A stretch of DNA of 64,000 nt, from NCBI RefSeq assembly GCF_022179305.1, contig NZ_BPQP01000004.1, positions 62,001 through 126,000 on the forward strand. The letters are read 5' to 3'. Of this stretch, positions 36,312 through 45,086 are shown in pieces (the first letter of the stretch is position 1; each line of letters opens with the position of its first letter). A model generated the notes under the pieces. It did not search any database and was not told the origin of the DNA. It saw only the letters and a list, made by a program, of their open reading frames with translations. Source of the stretch: Methylobacterium iners. Its GTDB lineage: Bacteria > Pseudomonadota > Alphaproteobacteria > Rhizobiales > Beijerinckiaceae. A program made the position numbers and the translations under genes.

Positions 36312-37409
36312 ATGACGACGCACGGAGCCAAGGCCGCGCAGCTGCGCCAGGCCGCCGAGGATGCCTTCGCCGAGGAGATCACGGCCCTGAAGAGGTCCGA
36401 CGACCGACCCAGGCCGCCGAACTGGCAGATGTCGCCGCAGGCCGTCGTCATCTACCTCATGGGCGGGCGCCTTTCCTCCGGATTCGAGGTCACCCCGAAA
36501 TACATCGGCGACCGGCGTCTGATGGAGATCGCGGTGGCGACGCTGGCCACCGACCGCGCGCTGCTGCTGCTCGGCGTGCCCGGCACGGCCAAGAGCTGGG
36601 TCAGCGAGCATCTCGCGGCGGCCATCTGCGGCACCTCGCGCCTCATCGTGCAGGGCACGGCGGGGACCAGCGAGGAGGCGATCCGTTACGGCTGGAATTA
36701 CGCGCTGCTGCTCGCCAAGGGTCCGAGCCGCGAGGCGGTGGTGAGCTCGCCGATCATGCGGGCGATGAACGAGGGCCGCATCGCCCGAGTCGAGGAGCTG
36801 ACCCGCATCCCGTCGGAGACGCAGGACAGCTTCATCACCGTCCTCTCCGAGAAGACGCTGCCGATTCCGGAGCTGAACGAGGAGGTCCCGGCCCAGAAGG
36901 GCTTCAACCTCATCGCCACGGCCAACAACCGCGATCGGGGCGTGAACGAGCTGTCGAGCGCGCTCAAGCGCCGGTTCAACACGGTAGTGCTGCCCCCGCC
37001 GGCCACGATCGAGGCCGAGATCGCGATCGTCGAGAGCCGGGTGGCCTCGCTCGGGCGCACCTTCGAGATCCCGGCCGAGCCGCCGGGCGCCGCCGAGATC
37101 CGCCGCGTCGTCACGATCTTCCGCGAGCTGCGCGAGGGTGTGACGGCCGACGGCAAGAGCAAGGTGAAGCAGCCGTCGGGCACACTCTCGACGGCCGAGG
37201 CGATCTCGGTGGTCGGCAGCGGCCTCGCGCTCGCGGCGCATTTCGGAAACGGCCGCCTCTCGGCCGAGGACCTCGTCTCCGGGATCAGCGGGGCGGTGGT
37301 GAAAGACCCGGTGCAGGATGCCATCGTCTGGCGCGAGTACCTGGAAACCGTCGTCAAGGAACGCGCCGATTGGAAGGAGTTCTACAGGGCCGCCCGCGCC
37401 AGCGCGTGA
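36312..37409 (+). CDS. MoxR-type AAA+ ATPase
   Basis: The 365-residue ATPase has a P-loop LLLLGVPGTAKSWVSEHL (GVPGTAKS, residues 88-95), a Walker B region GRIARVEELTRIPSETQDSF with an acidic pair where DE is usual, sensor 1 NLIATANNRDRGVNELSSAL and an Arg finger in KRRFN. MoxR proteins act with VWA proteins to remodel or insert metals into partner complexes; here the VWA gene is two genes downstream. It starts 30 bp after DUF5691 behind AAGGGAG. Confidence 0.92.
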   Translation: MTTHGAKAAQLRQAAEDAFAEEITALKRSDDRPRPPNWQMSPQAVVIYLMGGRLSSGFEVTPKYIGDRRLMEIAVATLATDRALLLLGVPGTAKSWVSEHLAAAICGTSRLIVQGTAGTSEEAIRYGWNYALLLAKGPSREAVVSSPIMRAMNEGRIARVEELTRIPSETQDSFITVLSEKTLPIPELNEEVPAQKGFNLIATANNRDRGVNELSSALKRRFNTVVLPPPATIEAEIAIVESRVASLGRTFEIPAEPPGAAEIRRVVTIFRELREGVTADGKSKVKQPSGTLSTAEAISVVGSGLALAAHFGNGRLSAEDLVSGISGAVVKDPVQDAIVWREYLETVVKERADWKEFYRAARASA

Positions 37410-37419
37410 GGGAGCTCTC

Positions 37420-39744
37420 ATGGCTGACATCCGGATCTTCGGCATCCGCCACCACGGACCGGGCTCGGCGCGCTCGCTGCGCGCGGCCCTCGACGCGTTC
37501 CGGCCGGATTGCCTCCTGATCGAGGGGCCGCCGGATGCGGACGACCTGATCCGGCTCGCGGCTCACGAGGCCATGGCGCCGCCCGTGGCGCTCCTCGTCT
37601 ATCGGCCGGACCGGCCGGGGGACTGCGCCTTCTTCCCCTTCGCGGCCTTCTCGCCCGAATGGGTCGCCATGCGCCACGGCATCGAGGCCGGCGCGGCGGT
37701 GCGCTTCATCGACCTGCCGCACGCCATTCAGCTCGCGGACGGATTCGGACTGCCGGGAGAGGATGAAGTTGCGCCGCCGGAGGGGGAGCCCATCGCCGCG
37801 GCGGCCGACGCATCGTCGGTGGAGGAGCCGATCGTGGCCCCCGCCGCGATCCGCCGCGACCCGCTCGGGGAGCTGGCGCAGGCCGCGGGCTACCCCGACG
37901 GCGAGCGCTGGTGGGACGCCCTCATCGAGAGCCGTTCGGGCGAGGACGGCGACGTCTTCGCGGCGATCGCCGAGGCGATGACGGCTCTGCGCGAGGAGGC
38001 CGAGCCCGATCCCCACGACGCGTTCCGCGAGGAAGCCCGCGAGGCGCATATGCGCGCGGCCATCCGCGGAGCGGCGAAGGAGTTCGAGCGCGTGGCCGTG
38101 GTTTGCGGTGCCTGGCACGTACCGGCCCTGCTGCGCCACGATGCACGCGGGCAATCGGGCGCGGACGCCGCGACTCTCAAGGGCCTGCCCAAGACGAAGG
38201 TCGCCGCCGCCTGGGCGCCCTGGTCCTACGAGCGGCTGGCGACGGCCTCGGGCTACCGCGCCGGGGTGCTCTCGCCCGAATGGTACGACACCCTGTGGAA
38301 CCACGGCGGCCAAGTCGCCGCCCGCTGGCTGGCACGGGCCGCCGCGCTGCTGCGGGCCGAGGACCTCGACGCGTCGCCGGCCTCGGTGATCGAGGCGGCG
38401 CGTCTCGCTGAGGCGCTCGCCGGTTTCCGTGGGCGAGCCCGGCCCTCGCTCGAAGATCTCGACGAGGCCGCCCAGGCCACCCTGTGCTTCGCCGACGACG
38501 CGCCGATGGCCCTGATCCGGCGCAAGCTCGTCATAGGCGAGCACCTCGGCGCGACCCCGCCGGACAGCCCCGGCACCCCGGTCGAGGCCGACTTCGCGGC
38601 GCAGTGCAAGCGCCTGCGCCTGAAGCCGGGCTCGGATGCCGGCGAGATCGTCCTCGATTTGCGCAAGGAGGGGGATCTCGGCCGCAGCCACTTCCTCAAC
38701 CGCCTGCGCCTCCTCGGGATCCCCTGGGGCGAGCGGCGGCAGGCCCGCGGGCGCGGTACTTTCAAGGAGGCGTGGTTCCTTTCCTGGCAGCCCGACTGGG
38801 TAGTGGAGCTGGTGGCGGCCTCCGCCGGGGGCGGCACCGTGGCCGAAGCCGCGGCCAGCCGCGTGCGGGCGCATGCCCGGACCGCGACGCGGGTCGCCGA
38901 GCTCTCCGGCCTCATCGGCACGCTGCTCGACGCGGACCTCGCGGACGCCACCGGCGAGGTCATCCAGGCGCTCAACGACCGCGCCGCCGTCTCGGCCGAT
39001 GTCTTCGACCTGATGGAGGCGCTGCCCCCGCTCGCGGAACTCGCCCGCTACGGCTCGGTCCGCTCCTCCGACACCGCGCCCGTGCTCGCCGTGGTGCGAG
39101 TACTGGTGCCGCGGGCGGCGGCCGGCCTCGTCGCGGCCTGCCAGAGCCTCGACGACGACGCGGCGACGAAGGCCAAGGGCCGCATCGTCGCGGTCTCCGG
39201 CGCAGTCTCATTGCTGGAAGACCCGGATCTGAAGGCGACGTGGCAGGAGGCGCTTCGGGCGCTCGCCGACCAGGAGCACGTCCACGGCCGTGTCGTTGGC
39301 CGGGCCGTGCGGCTCCTGTTCGACGACCGCGCGATCGCGGCGGCCGAGGCAGGCGACCGCCTGCGGCGCGCCCTGTCGCGCGCGGCCGGCGCCATCGCGG
39401 CGGCTGCCTGGATCGAGGGGTTTCTGGAAGACAGCGGCATGGTTCTGATCCACGGTGATGGCCTGCTGCCGGTGGTCGACGCGTGGCTCGGCGATCTCGA
39501 TTCCGAGACCTTCGTCGAGTTGCTGCCGATCGTGCGTCGCACCTTCGCGACGATCCCCGCCCCCGAGCGCCGGGTGATCGGCGAGTCCCTGGCCCGGCTG
39601 GGCGGGCCTGCGCCCGGCGACGAGGACGGGTCCCGGGTCTTCGATGCGGAGCGCGCCGCCAAGGTGCTGCCGATCCTGCGCCTGCTGCTCGGCCCCGAGC
39701 CGGCCCGGACGGCCGGAGACGCGATCGACGGAGACGCCGCATGA
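37420..39744 (+). CDS. DUF5682 family protein
   Basis: The 774-residue protein starts MADIRIFGIRHHGPGSARSL, the hallmark of DUF5682, followed by FRPDCLLIEGPPDADDLI and AFSPEWVAMRHGIEAGAAVR; the conserved His, Glu and Asp in these blocks, and later VVCGAWHVPALL, resemble EreA/TIKI-type metal-dependent hydrolase patterns. The C-terminal half is helical. The ATG at 37420 follows GGGAG; the longer upstream frame is a shadow of the ATPase gene. It overlaps the VWA gene by 4 bp. It is probably the effector or enzymatic part of the module. Confidence 0.85.
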   Translation: MADIRIFGIRHHGPGSARSLRAALDAFRPDCLLIEGPPDADDLIRLAAHEAMAPPVALLVYRPDRPGDCAFFPFAAFSPEWVAMRHGIEAGAAVRFIDLPHAIQLADGFGLPGEDEVAPPEGEPIAAAADASSVEEPIVAPAAIRRDPLGELAQAAGYPDGERWWDALIESRSGEDGDVFAAIAEAMTALREEAEPDPHDAFREEAREAHMRAAIRGAAKEFERVAVVCGAWHVPALLRHDARGQSGADAATLKGLPKTKVAAAWAPWSYERLATASGYRAGVLSPEWYDTLWNHGGQVAARWLARAAALLRAEDLDASPASVIEAARLAEALAGFRGRARPSLEDLDEAAQATLCFADDAPMALIRRKLVIGEHLGATPPDSPGTPVEADFAAQCKRLRLKPGSDAGEIVLDLRKEGDLGRSHFLNRLRLLGIPWGERRQARGRGTFKEAWFLSWQPDWVVELVAASAGGGTVAEAAASRVRAHARTATRVAELSGLIGTLLDADLADATGEVIQALNDRAAVSADVFDLMEALPPLAELARYGSVRSSDTAPVLAVVRVLVPRAAAGLVAACQSLDDDAATKAKGRIVAVSGAVSLLEDPDLKATWQEALRALADQEHVHGRVVGRAVRLLFDDRAIAAAEAGDRLRRALSRAAGAIAAAAWIEGFLEDSGMVLIHGDGLLPVVDAWLGDLDSETFVELLPIVRRTFATIPAPERRVIGESLARLGGPAPGDEDGSRVFDAERAAKVLPILRLLLGPEPARTAGDAIDGDAA

Positions 39745-40895
39745 GCGAGACCGAACGCCTGCGCCGCTGGCGCCTGGTCCTGGGCGGCGGACCGGCCGAC
39801 GGGACCGGTGCCGGCCTCTCGGAGCACGACCTGCGTCTCGACCGGGCCATGGGCGCCCTCTACGATTCCGACCGATCCGGCGGCCTCGGCTCCTCGTCCC
39901 CCTCCGTCCCGCGCTGGCTCGGCGACATCCGCAACTACTTTCCGAGCTCCGTCGTGCAGGTGATGCAGCGCGACGCCTTCGAGCGGCTCGACCTCAAGCG
40001 CATGCTCACCGAGCCCGAGATGCTGGAGGCCGTCCAGCCCGACGTGAACCTCGTGGCCACCCTGATCTCGATGCGCAGCCTTCTCGGCGGACGCACCAAG
40101 GAGACCGCCCGCCTCGTGGTCCGCAAGGTCGTCGACGAACTGATGAAGCGCCTGGAGGAGCCCCTACGGCAGGCGGTAAACGGCGCGATCGACCGTGCGA
40201 GCATCAACCGCCGCCCGCGCCACGCCGAGATCGACTGGAACCGCACCATCCGGGCGAACCTGCGCCATTACCAGGCTGAGTACCGCACCATCATCCCAGA
40301 GACCCGGCTCGGTCACGGCCGCAGGAGCCGGGGCTCCCTGAAGGACGTGATCCTCTGCATCGACCAGTCGGGATCGATGGCGAATTCCGTGGTCTATTCG
40401 AGCATCTTCGGCGCCGTAATGGCCTCGCTGCCCGCCGTCTCGACCCGGCTCGTGGTGTTCGATACCGAGGTGGTCGACCTTACCAACGACATGGACGATC
40501 CCGTCGAGGTGCTGTTCTCGGTCCAGCTCGGCGGCGGCACCGACATCAACCGGGCGATGGGCTACTGCGCCTCGCGGATCACCCGGCCCGAGGACACGGT
40601 GCTAGTGCTGATCTCGGACCTCTACGAGGGCGGGGTCGAGGCCGGGCTGCTGGCCCAGGCACAGCGCCTCGTCGCGTCCGGGGTGCAGGTGGTGGCGCTC
40701 CTCGCGCTCTCCGACGAGGGCGCGCCCTCCTACGACCGGGCGCTCGCCGCACGACTCGTCGCGTTGGGGGTCCCCGCCTTCGCCTGCACGCCCGATCTGT
40801 TCCCCGACCTGATGGCGGCCGCGATCCGCAAACAGGATCTCGGCGCCTGGGCCGCGAGCGTCGGCGCCGCGGCGGTGCCGCCGGCGGAGCGCTGA
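39741..40895 (+). CDS. VWA domain protein of MoxR module
   Basis: The 384-residue cytoplasmic protein has an N-terminal helical region and a von Willebrand A domain from about 200 with a complete MIDAS site: ILCIDQSGSMANS (DxSxS near residue 207), the Thr in GGGTDINRAMG and the Asp in VLISDLYEGG. VWA proteins of this kind bind the MoxR ATPase and a client through a metal-bridged contact. The ATG overlaps the DUF5682 stop (ATGA). It is the last gene of the module; the next gene starts 8 bp on and may be co-transcribed. Confidence 0.92.
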   Translation: MSETERLRRWRLVLGGGPADGTGAGLSEHDLRLDRAMGALYDSDRSGGLGSSSPSVPRWLGDIRNYFPSSVVQVMQRDAFERLDLKRMLTEPEMLEAVQPDVNLVATLISMRSLLGGRTKETARLVVRKVVDELMKRLEEPLRQAVNGAIDRASINRRPRHAEIDWNRTIRANLRHYQAEYRTIIPETRLGHGRRSRGSLKDVILCIDQSGSMANSVVYSSIFGAVMASLPAVSTRLVVFDTEVVDLTNDMDDPVEVLFSVQLGGGTDINRAMGYCASRITRPEDTVLVLISDLYEGGVEAGLLAQAQRLVASGVQVVALLALSDEGAPSYDRALAARLVALGVPAFACTPDLFPDLMAAAIRKQDLGAWAASVGAAAVPPAER

Positions 40896-40903
40896 GGCGA
40901 GCG

Positions 40904-42145
40904 ATGCCCGTCGTTCCCGCCATTCCCGCCCGCGCCCCGATCCCGAATCCGGCCCTGACCTTCGAGGCGCCCTTCGGCTATGAGGACCAGCTCGCCGGGT
41001 TCCTGCACGTTCAATGGCCGCGGCTCGGCCGCCAGCGTCGGCTCATCCTGATGGTCGGGTTGCCGCTGATGTGGTTCCTGGCCTGCCTCGGCGCGGTCTC
41101 CACCTGGGCGACCGCCGGCGGGCCACGGGATTTCGGCAGGCTGATGGGCGACCTGCCACGCCTCGATCTGCTGCCGCTCGCGCTCTGCCTCGCCGCGATC
41201 GCCGGCTGCTTCCATGCGTATTGGGCGGTCTATCCAACCCTGATGCGGCGGCAGCTTCGGATCATGATGGGCTCGTCCGGGGGGCGCGACCCCGTGACCT
41301 TGCGCTACCGCTTCGACCAGTCGGGGATGACCCGAAGCCATCCGGGACTGATGAGCTTCATTCCCTGGAGCGACGTTCTCGCCCTCGGCGAGGATGGCCA
41401 CCACTTCTTCATCACGACCACGGTCAGCGAGGAAGCGATCGCAATTCCAAAGGACGGCGTTTCGTCGGATGTGGCCGAGCGCCTGCGCCGCGCGGTTTAC
41501 GACCTCGCGGGCCGCAGCGGCGCCTCGTCCGCGCCTCTCCCGGACCCGCCTGAGGCCGGAGCCCAACACGTCGTCTTCGAGCCGACGGTCGACGAGCGCG
41601 TGGCGGTGATGGAACGCATGCTCACGACGCCTGCGGCGCACCGCGCGCGGCTCGTCGGTGCGGTCGGCTGGCTCGTCGCCCTGAGCCTGCTCTATCCGGC
41701 GATCGTGGCAGCGACCTGGTGCATCGACCCGTACCAGGTGCCGTTCGAGGCCGCATTCCCGCTCTTGGTCGAGATGATCGATACGGATTTCTGGAAGGGT
41801 GTCCTGGCTGCGGCGACCCTCGTCGGCCTCGGACTTGTGGCGGATCGGCTCTTCCGCCGCCCCGCCTTGCAATCCCTTGCCGCGGAGATGGCGTTCGATC
41901 CCGCCCGAGGCGAAGCCGAGATGTGGATCGGCGAGGGCGGCATCGTGACGATGCGCGGAGGAGCCCATGCTCACCTGGCCTGGTCGTTATTCCAGGGCTG
42001 CGAGCGCATGGGCGACCTTCTGGTCCTGCCGCTGGGCTGGGGCCTCGTCCTGCCGCCTCCGCTGCGCGCCCTCGATCCCGACGGGCTCGACCGTTTCGAG
42101 TCACTGACGACGCGCCATCTTCCGGGAACAAAGGATACGTCATGA
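40904..42145 (+). CDS. Membrane protein with two YcxB-like units
   Basis: The 413-residue protein appears to be a duplication. Each half has two hydrophobic segments (about 48-68 and 88-108; about 248-268 and 295-315) followed by a YcxB-like soluble part: FDQSGMTRSHPGLMSFIPWS and EEAIAIPKDGVS in the first, IGEGGIVTMRGGAHAHLAWS and PLGWGLVLPPPLRAL in the second. YcxB-like domains occur at membranes and have no known function. It follows the VWA gene by 8 bp with site GAGGCGAG and overlaps the next gene by 4 bp. Confidence 0.75.
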   Translation: MPVVPAIPARAPIPNPALTFEAPFGYEDQLAGFLHVQWPRLGRQRRLILMVGLPLMWFLACLGAVSTWATAGGPRDFGRLMGDLPRLDLLPLALCLAAIAGCFHAYWAVYPTLMRRQLRIMMGSSGGRDPVTLRYRFDQSGMTRSHPGLMSFIPWSDVLALGEDGHHFFITTTVSEEAIAIPKDGVSSDVAERLRRAVYDLAGRSGASSAPLPDPPEAGAQHVVFEPTVDERVAVMERMLTTPAAHRARLVGAVGWLVALSLLYPAIVAATWCIDPYQVPFEAAFPLLVEMIDTDFWKGVLAAATLVGLGLVADRLFRRPALQSLAAEMAFDPARGEAEMWIGEGGIVTMRGGAHAHLAWSLFQGCERMGDLLVLPLGWGLVLPPPLRALDPDGLDRFESLTTRHLPGTKDTS

Positions 42146-42807
42146 GACGTTTCACCTCGATCCGCCTCGTCGGCACCGCTGCCCTGGCCGTCCTTCTGGC
42201 CGCGCGCGCGGGGCGTGCCGACGACGCGCCGCAGAGCGAGGCACCATTCCGGGCCGAGGAGGATACCGGCGAGCAGCAAGCAGACCAGGCCTTGCCAGTG
42301 ACGCTTCGCCTCGATAAGGGCTTCGTTCTCGACATGGCCCCGGGCTGGGAACTGGAGCGCGCGGCCGACGATCCTGGCGACGCCACCGGTCGCATGCGAG
42401 CCCGCATCGTCTGCCGGACGCCGGCCTGCCGCCGCACGCAGGAGCCCTGCACCTTCGTCCTCCGGCGCGATTCAGTCGAGGGCGCCGATGACGCTGAGCG
42501 CCTTGCCGGCCTGCACGCGACGCCGCTGTCGCGCTATCTGCGATTACGGACGGTGCTCGAGAGGACAAGCTTGGGGGCGACAATCCGCCAACCGCTCGGG
42601 CCGGTCGAGTTCGGTCCGCACACGTGGATCGCGGTCGAGACCAACGCTGCGGGACGATTCAAGTCGGGCCTGTTCGCCGAGACCGTAATCGACGGTCGCT
42701 ATCTCGGCGCGACCTGCAGGACCTGCGAGACCGGAGAGGACCGCCACACCGCCGCCCGTGCCATGCTAGCGAGCGTGAGGCGGGTCGAGCGATCAGCCTC
42801 GCGGTGA
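42142..42807 (+). CDS. Predicted secreted protein
   Basis: The 221-residue protein has a signal peptide (RRFTSIRLVGTAALAVLLAA, cleavage near ARAGRADDA). The mature part has an acidic linker, two Cys pairs (RIVCRTPACRRTQEPC and GATCRTCETG) that may form disulphides, and otherwise resembles periplasmic beta-rich proteins. No family recognised. It is translationally coupled to the tandem YcxB-like gene, so the two probably act together at the membrane. Confidence 0.78.
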   Translation: MRRFTSIRLVGTAALAVLLAARAGRADDAPQSEAPFRAEEDTGEQQADQALPVTLRLDKGFVLDMAPGWELERAADDPGDATGRMRARIVCRTPACRRTQEPCTFVLRRDSVEGADDAERLAGLHATPLSRYLRLRTVLERTSLGATIRQPLGPVEFGPHTWIAVETNAAGRFKSGLFAETVIDGRYLGATCRTCETGEDRHTAARAMLASVRRVERSASR

Positions 42808-42834
42808 TGGGGCTTTGGTATGGAACCGGAATGT

Positions 42835-42844
42835 GGGGGGGGGG
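42835..42844 (+). repeat. Tract of ten G
   Basis: Ten consecutive G lie 6 bp before the ATG at 42851, in the ribosome-binding region of the next small gene. Such runs slip during replication and could alter spacing and expression. Confidence 0.8.
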
Positions 42845-42850
42845 CGGGGA

Positions 42851-43099
42851 ATGAACGCGAACGACGAGGAGGGCCTGGACGATTTCTCACGCCTCTACGC
42901 GAAAATGGTGGCGATGGAGGTGGTCGTCGGGGTCCTTATCGGGCGTCTCTCCGAGGAGGATCCCGAGGTGCGCGAGGACGTCAAACGCGACGTCGCCGTC
43001 CTACTGGCCGACCTGCCCGCGGAGGAGCCGAGCGAGGAATTGATCGCGACCGAGGTGCGGCGGGCGGCAGAGGCGCTCATGAGCGTACGGATCGCCTGA
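42851..43099 (+). CDS. Small acidic hypothetical protein
   Basis: The 82-residue product (MNANDEEGLDDFSRLYAKMV) is acidic and helical, with an amphipathic centre (AMEVVVGVLIGRLSEEDPEV) and Ala/Glu-rich end. I recognise no family; small proteins of this shape are common in Methylobacterium. The ATG at 42851 follows GGGGCGGGGA. An upstream in-frame ATG at 42815 reads through the G tract and is less likely. Confidence 0.68.
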   Translation: MNANDEEGLDDFSRLYAKMVAMEVVVGVLIGRLSEEDPEVREDVKRDVAVLLADLPAEEPSEELIATEVRRAAEALMSVRIA

Positions 43100-43198
43100 G
43101 CCGGCCGCCGTCCGGCCTCTTGCACGGCAAGACGCCGGTCTGAGCAGGGGTCGACCTCCCGCCCGACCTGCGCCGGGAGGATGGGCTTCGACGATCGC

Positions 43199-44755
43199 TC
43201 ACGAAATGCGTTCGCCGCGAGCTTCATCACCGGGCAGGTTGATGCCCGGCGCACCGCAGGCGGGCGCATCGGGTGCGTTCGGATCGCCCGGGAGCGTCTC
43301 CCAGGCCAGGGCTGGGATGGCGACGATCCGCAGGTTCCGGAAACCGGGTCGGGTCACGATGTGTCCCTTCCGCTCCAGGAACGAGATCAAGCCCCTCGCT
43401 CGGCCCGGTGAGCGCGTGCCGGCGATCCTGGCCACGGTCGCATCGGATGGGCAAGGCTGCTGGTGCATCGCCGCCTTGGCGAACAGCAGGAAGAGGGTTC
43501 GATCCTCGACGGGGACCTCCTCGGCGGCGGCCATGGCCTGCTGCCACTGCTCGTCGGACGCGTCCATGCTGCCGGCCCCGGCTCTGGCGGGCGCGAGGAG
43601 GCGCTTGAATTCGTCCCGATCGGCCGCACCGGGAATGCGCTTGAAGCGGCAGGCGTAGGAGAACTCGTTGAACAGCCTGAGCTCGTCCGCGAAGGCGTTC
43701 TCGGGGTTCGCGACGATGTCACGCACGATCTCGCGCAGCAGGGCCTCGCGTTCCTCCGCGGGCATCGAGAGCGCTGCCGCCTCCTCCTCGTCGGCGACGT
43801 GCCGCTCCGAAATCCTGCTCAGCATGTCGTTCACGGAGGGCGGTGCCGGGACGGTTGCCCGGCGCTCGGCAACAGGCCTTGGCGCCGCCGCGGGCACTGG
43901 CGCAAGGATGGCCGAGCGTTCCTCGAGGGAGACGTCGAGCGGCGGCGGCGTGAGCGCCGGCGCCGTGCCGAGCGCCCTGGTCTCGACCGAGGCGACGGCA
44001 ACCTGGGTCGGCCTTCGGTAGAGGGCAGGGCCGAGCGCCATGAAGGTGCCCCGTCTAAGATCGCGGAACATTTCGGTCGCCTTCCGGTCGATGCCCAGCA
44101 GGTCGCCGGCCCTCGCCATGTCGATGTCGAGGAACGTGCGCCCGAACAGGAAATTCGAGGCTTCCGCTGCGACGTTCTTGGCGACCTTCGCGAGGCGCTG
44201 CGTCGCGATGATGCCGGCGAGGCCGCGCTTTCGGCCGCGGCACATCAGGTTGGTCATGGCGCCCAAGGAGAGGCGCCGGGCTTCCTCGGAGAACTCGCCC
44301 TTCTCGGTCGGAGCGAACAGCTGCGCCTCATCCACGACGACGAGTGCCGGATGCCAGAAAGCGCGGTCGGCCTCGAACATCGCGTTGAGAAAGATGCCGG
44401 CCGCCCGCATTTGCCCCTCGATCTCAAGGTGCTCCAGGTTCAGCACCGCGGAGACGCGGGATTGCCGGATGCGCAGGGCAATGGTTTCGAGCTCGACGTC
44501 GCTGCGCTGGGCATCGAGGACGACATGACCGAAGCGGTCCGAAAGGGACACGAAGTCACCCTCCGGGTCGATGACGATCTGTTGCACCCTGCCGGCGCTC
44601 TGCTCCAGGATGCGACGGAGGAGATGGGACTTGCCGGAGCCGGAATTGCCCTGGACGAGAAGGCGCGTGGCGAGCAGCTCCTCGATGTTCATCACGGCGG
44701 GTTCGCCGCCCGCCCCCTTCAGGACGACCGCGCCAAGTACGATCTCGGATGTCAT
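43199..44755 (-). CDS. HerA/FtsK-type ATP-binding protein
   Basis: The 518-residue protein is a predicted hexameric P-loop ATPase of the HerA/DUF87 type. Walker A is LLVQGNSGSGKSHLLRRI (GNSGSGKS, 36-43), Walker B is HPALVVVDEAQLFAP, and GIIATQRLAKVAKNVAAEAS is the usual sensor region. A Pro/Ala linker (about 270-330) leads to a C-terminal part ending in a winged-helix-like module (DATVARIAGTRSPGRARGLI; FLERKGHIVTRPGFRNLRI). HerA proteins move or process DNA, often with NurA, but no nuclease gene is adjacent. The ATG at 44755 (TSEIVLGAVVLKG) is preferred over the longer frame. Confidence 0.85.
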   Translation of the reverse strand: MTSEIVLGAVVLKGAGGEPAVMNIEELLATRLLVQGNSGSGKSHLLRRILEQSAGRVQQIVIDPEGDFVSLSDRFGHVVLDAQRSDVELETIALRIRQSRVSAVLNLEHLEIEGQMRAAGIFLNAMFEADRAFWHPALVVVDEAQLFAPTEKGEFSEEARRLSLGAMTNLMCRGRKRGLAGIIATQRLAKVAKNVAAEASNFLFGRTFLDIDMARAGDLLGIDRKATEMFRDLRRGTFMALGPALYRRPTQVAVASVETRALGTAPALTPPPLDVSLEERSAILAPVPAAAPRPVAERRATVPAPPSVNDMLSRISERHVADEEEAAALSMPAEEREALLREIVRDIVANPENAFADELRLFNEFSYACRFKRIPGAADRDEFKRLLAPARAGAGSMDASDEQWQQAMAAAEEVPVEDRTLFLLFAKAAMHQQPCPSDATVARIAGTRSPGRARGLISFLERKGHIVTRPGFRNLRIVAIPALAWETLPGDPNAPDAPACGAPGINLPGDEARGERIS

Positions 44756-44955
44756 TCGGGTTTCCGGTTGAAGCGTAGCGGCTCCGATGAAGCGCCTTAG
44801 GCCGGCGATGTCCATCCGACCCGCAACGCCAACGGTGTTGGGTGTGAATGGGAGCGGCTGCGCCCTCCTCGTCCGCCGAGGTCCTCAGGTCGTGGAAACG
44901 TCGTCTCTGTCCCTCGGAACTGTGGGCGTGAGAAAGCCTTCGGCAGGACGGGAAG

Positions 44956-45029
44956 TGGAGCGGGTGAAGGGAATCGAACCCTCGTATTCAGCTTGGAAGG
45001 CTGCTGCTCTACCATTGAGCTACACCCGC
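44956..45029 (-). tRNA. tRNA-Gly (anticodon UCC)
   Basis: On the minus strand the gene reads GCGGGTGTAGCTCAATGGTA, with anticodon loop CTTCCAA (anticodon TCC), TpsiC GGTTCGATTCC, acceptor CACCCGC, discriminator T and encoded CCA. The 7-bp acceptor stem is perfect. Confidence 0.95.
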
Positions 45030-45086
45030 GCTGCCGGCCGGATACCATGCTCCGGGCGGCTTGAGAAGGCGAGGCCGGGGCCTCCC

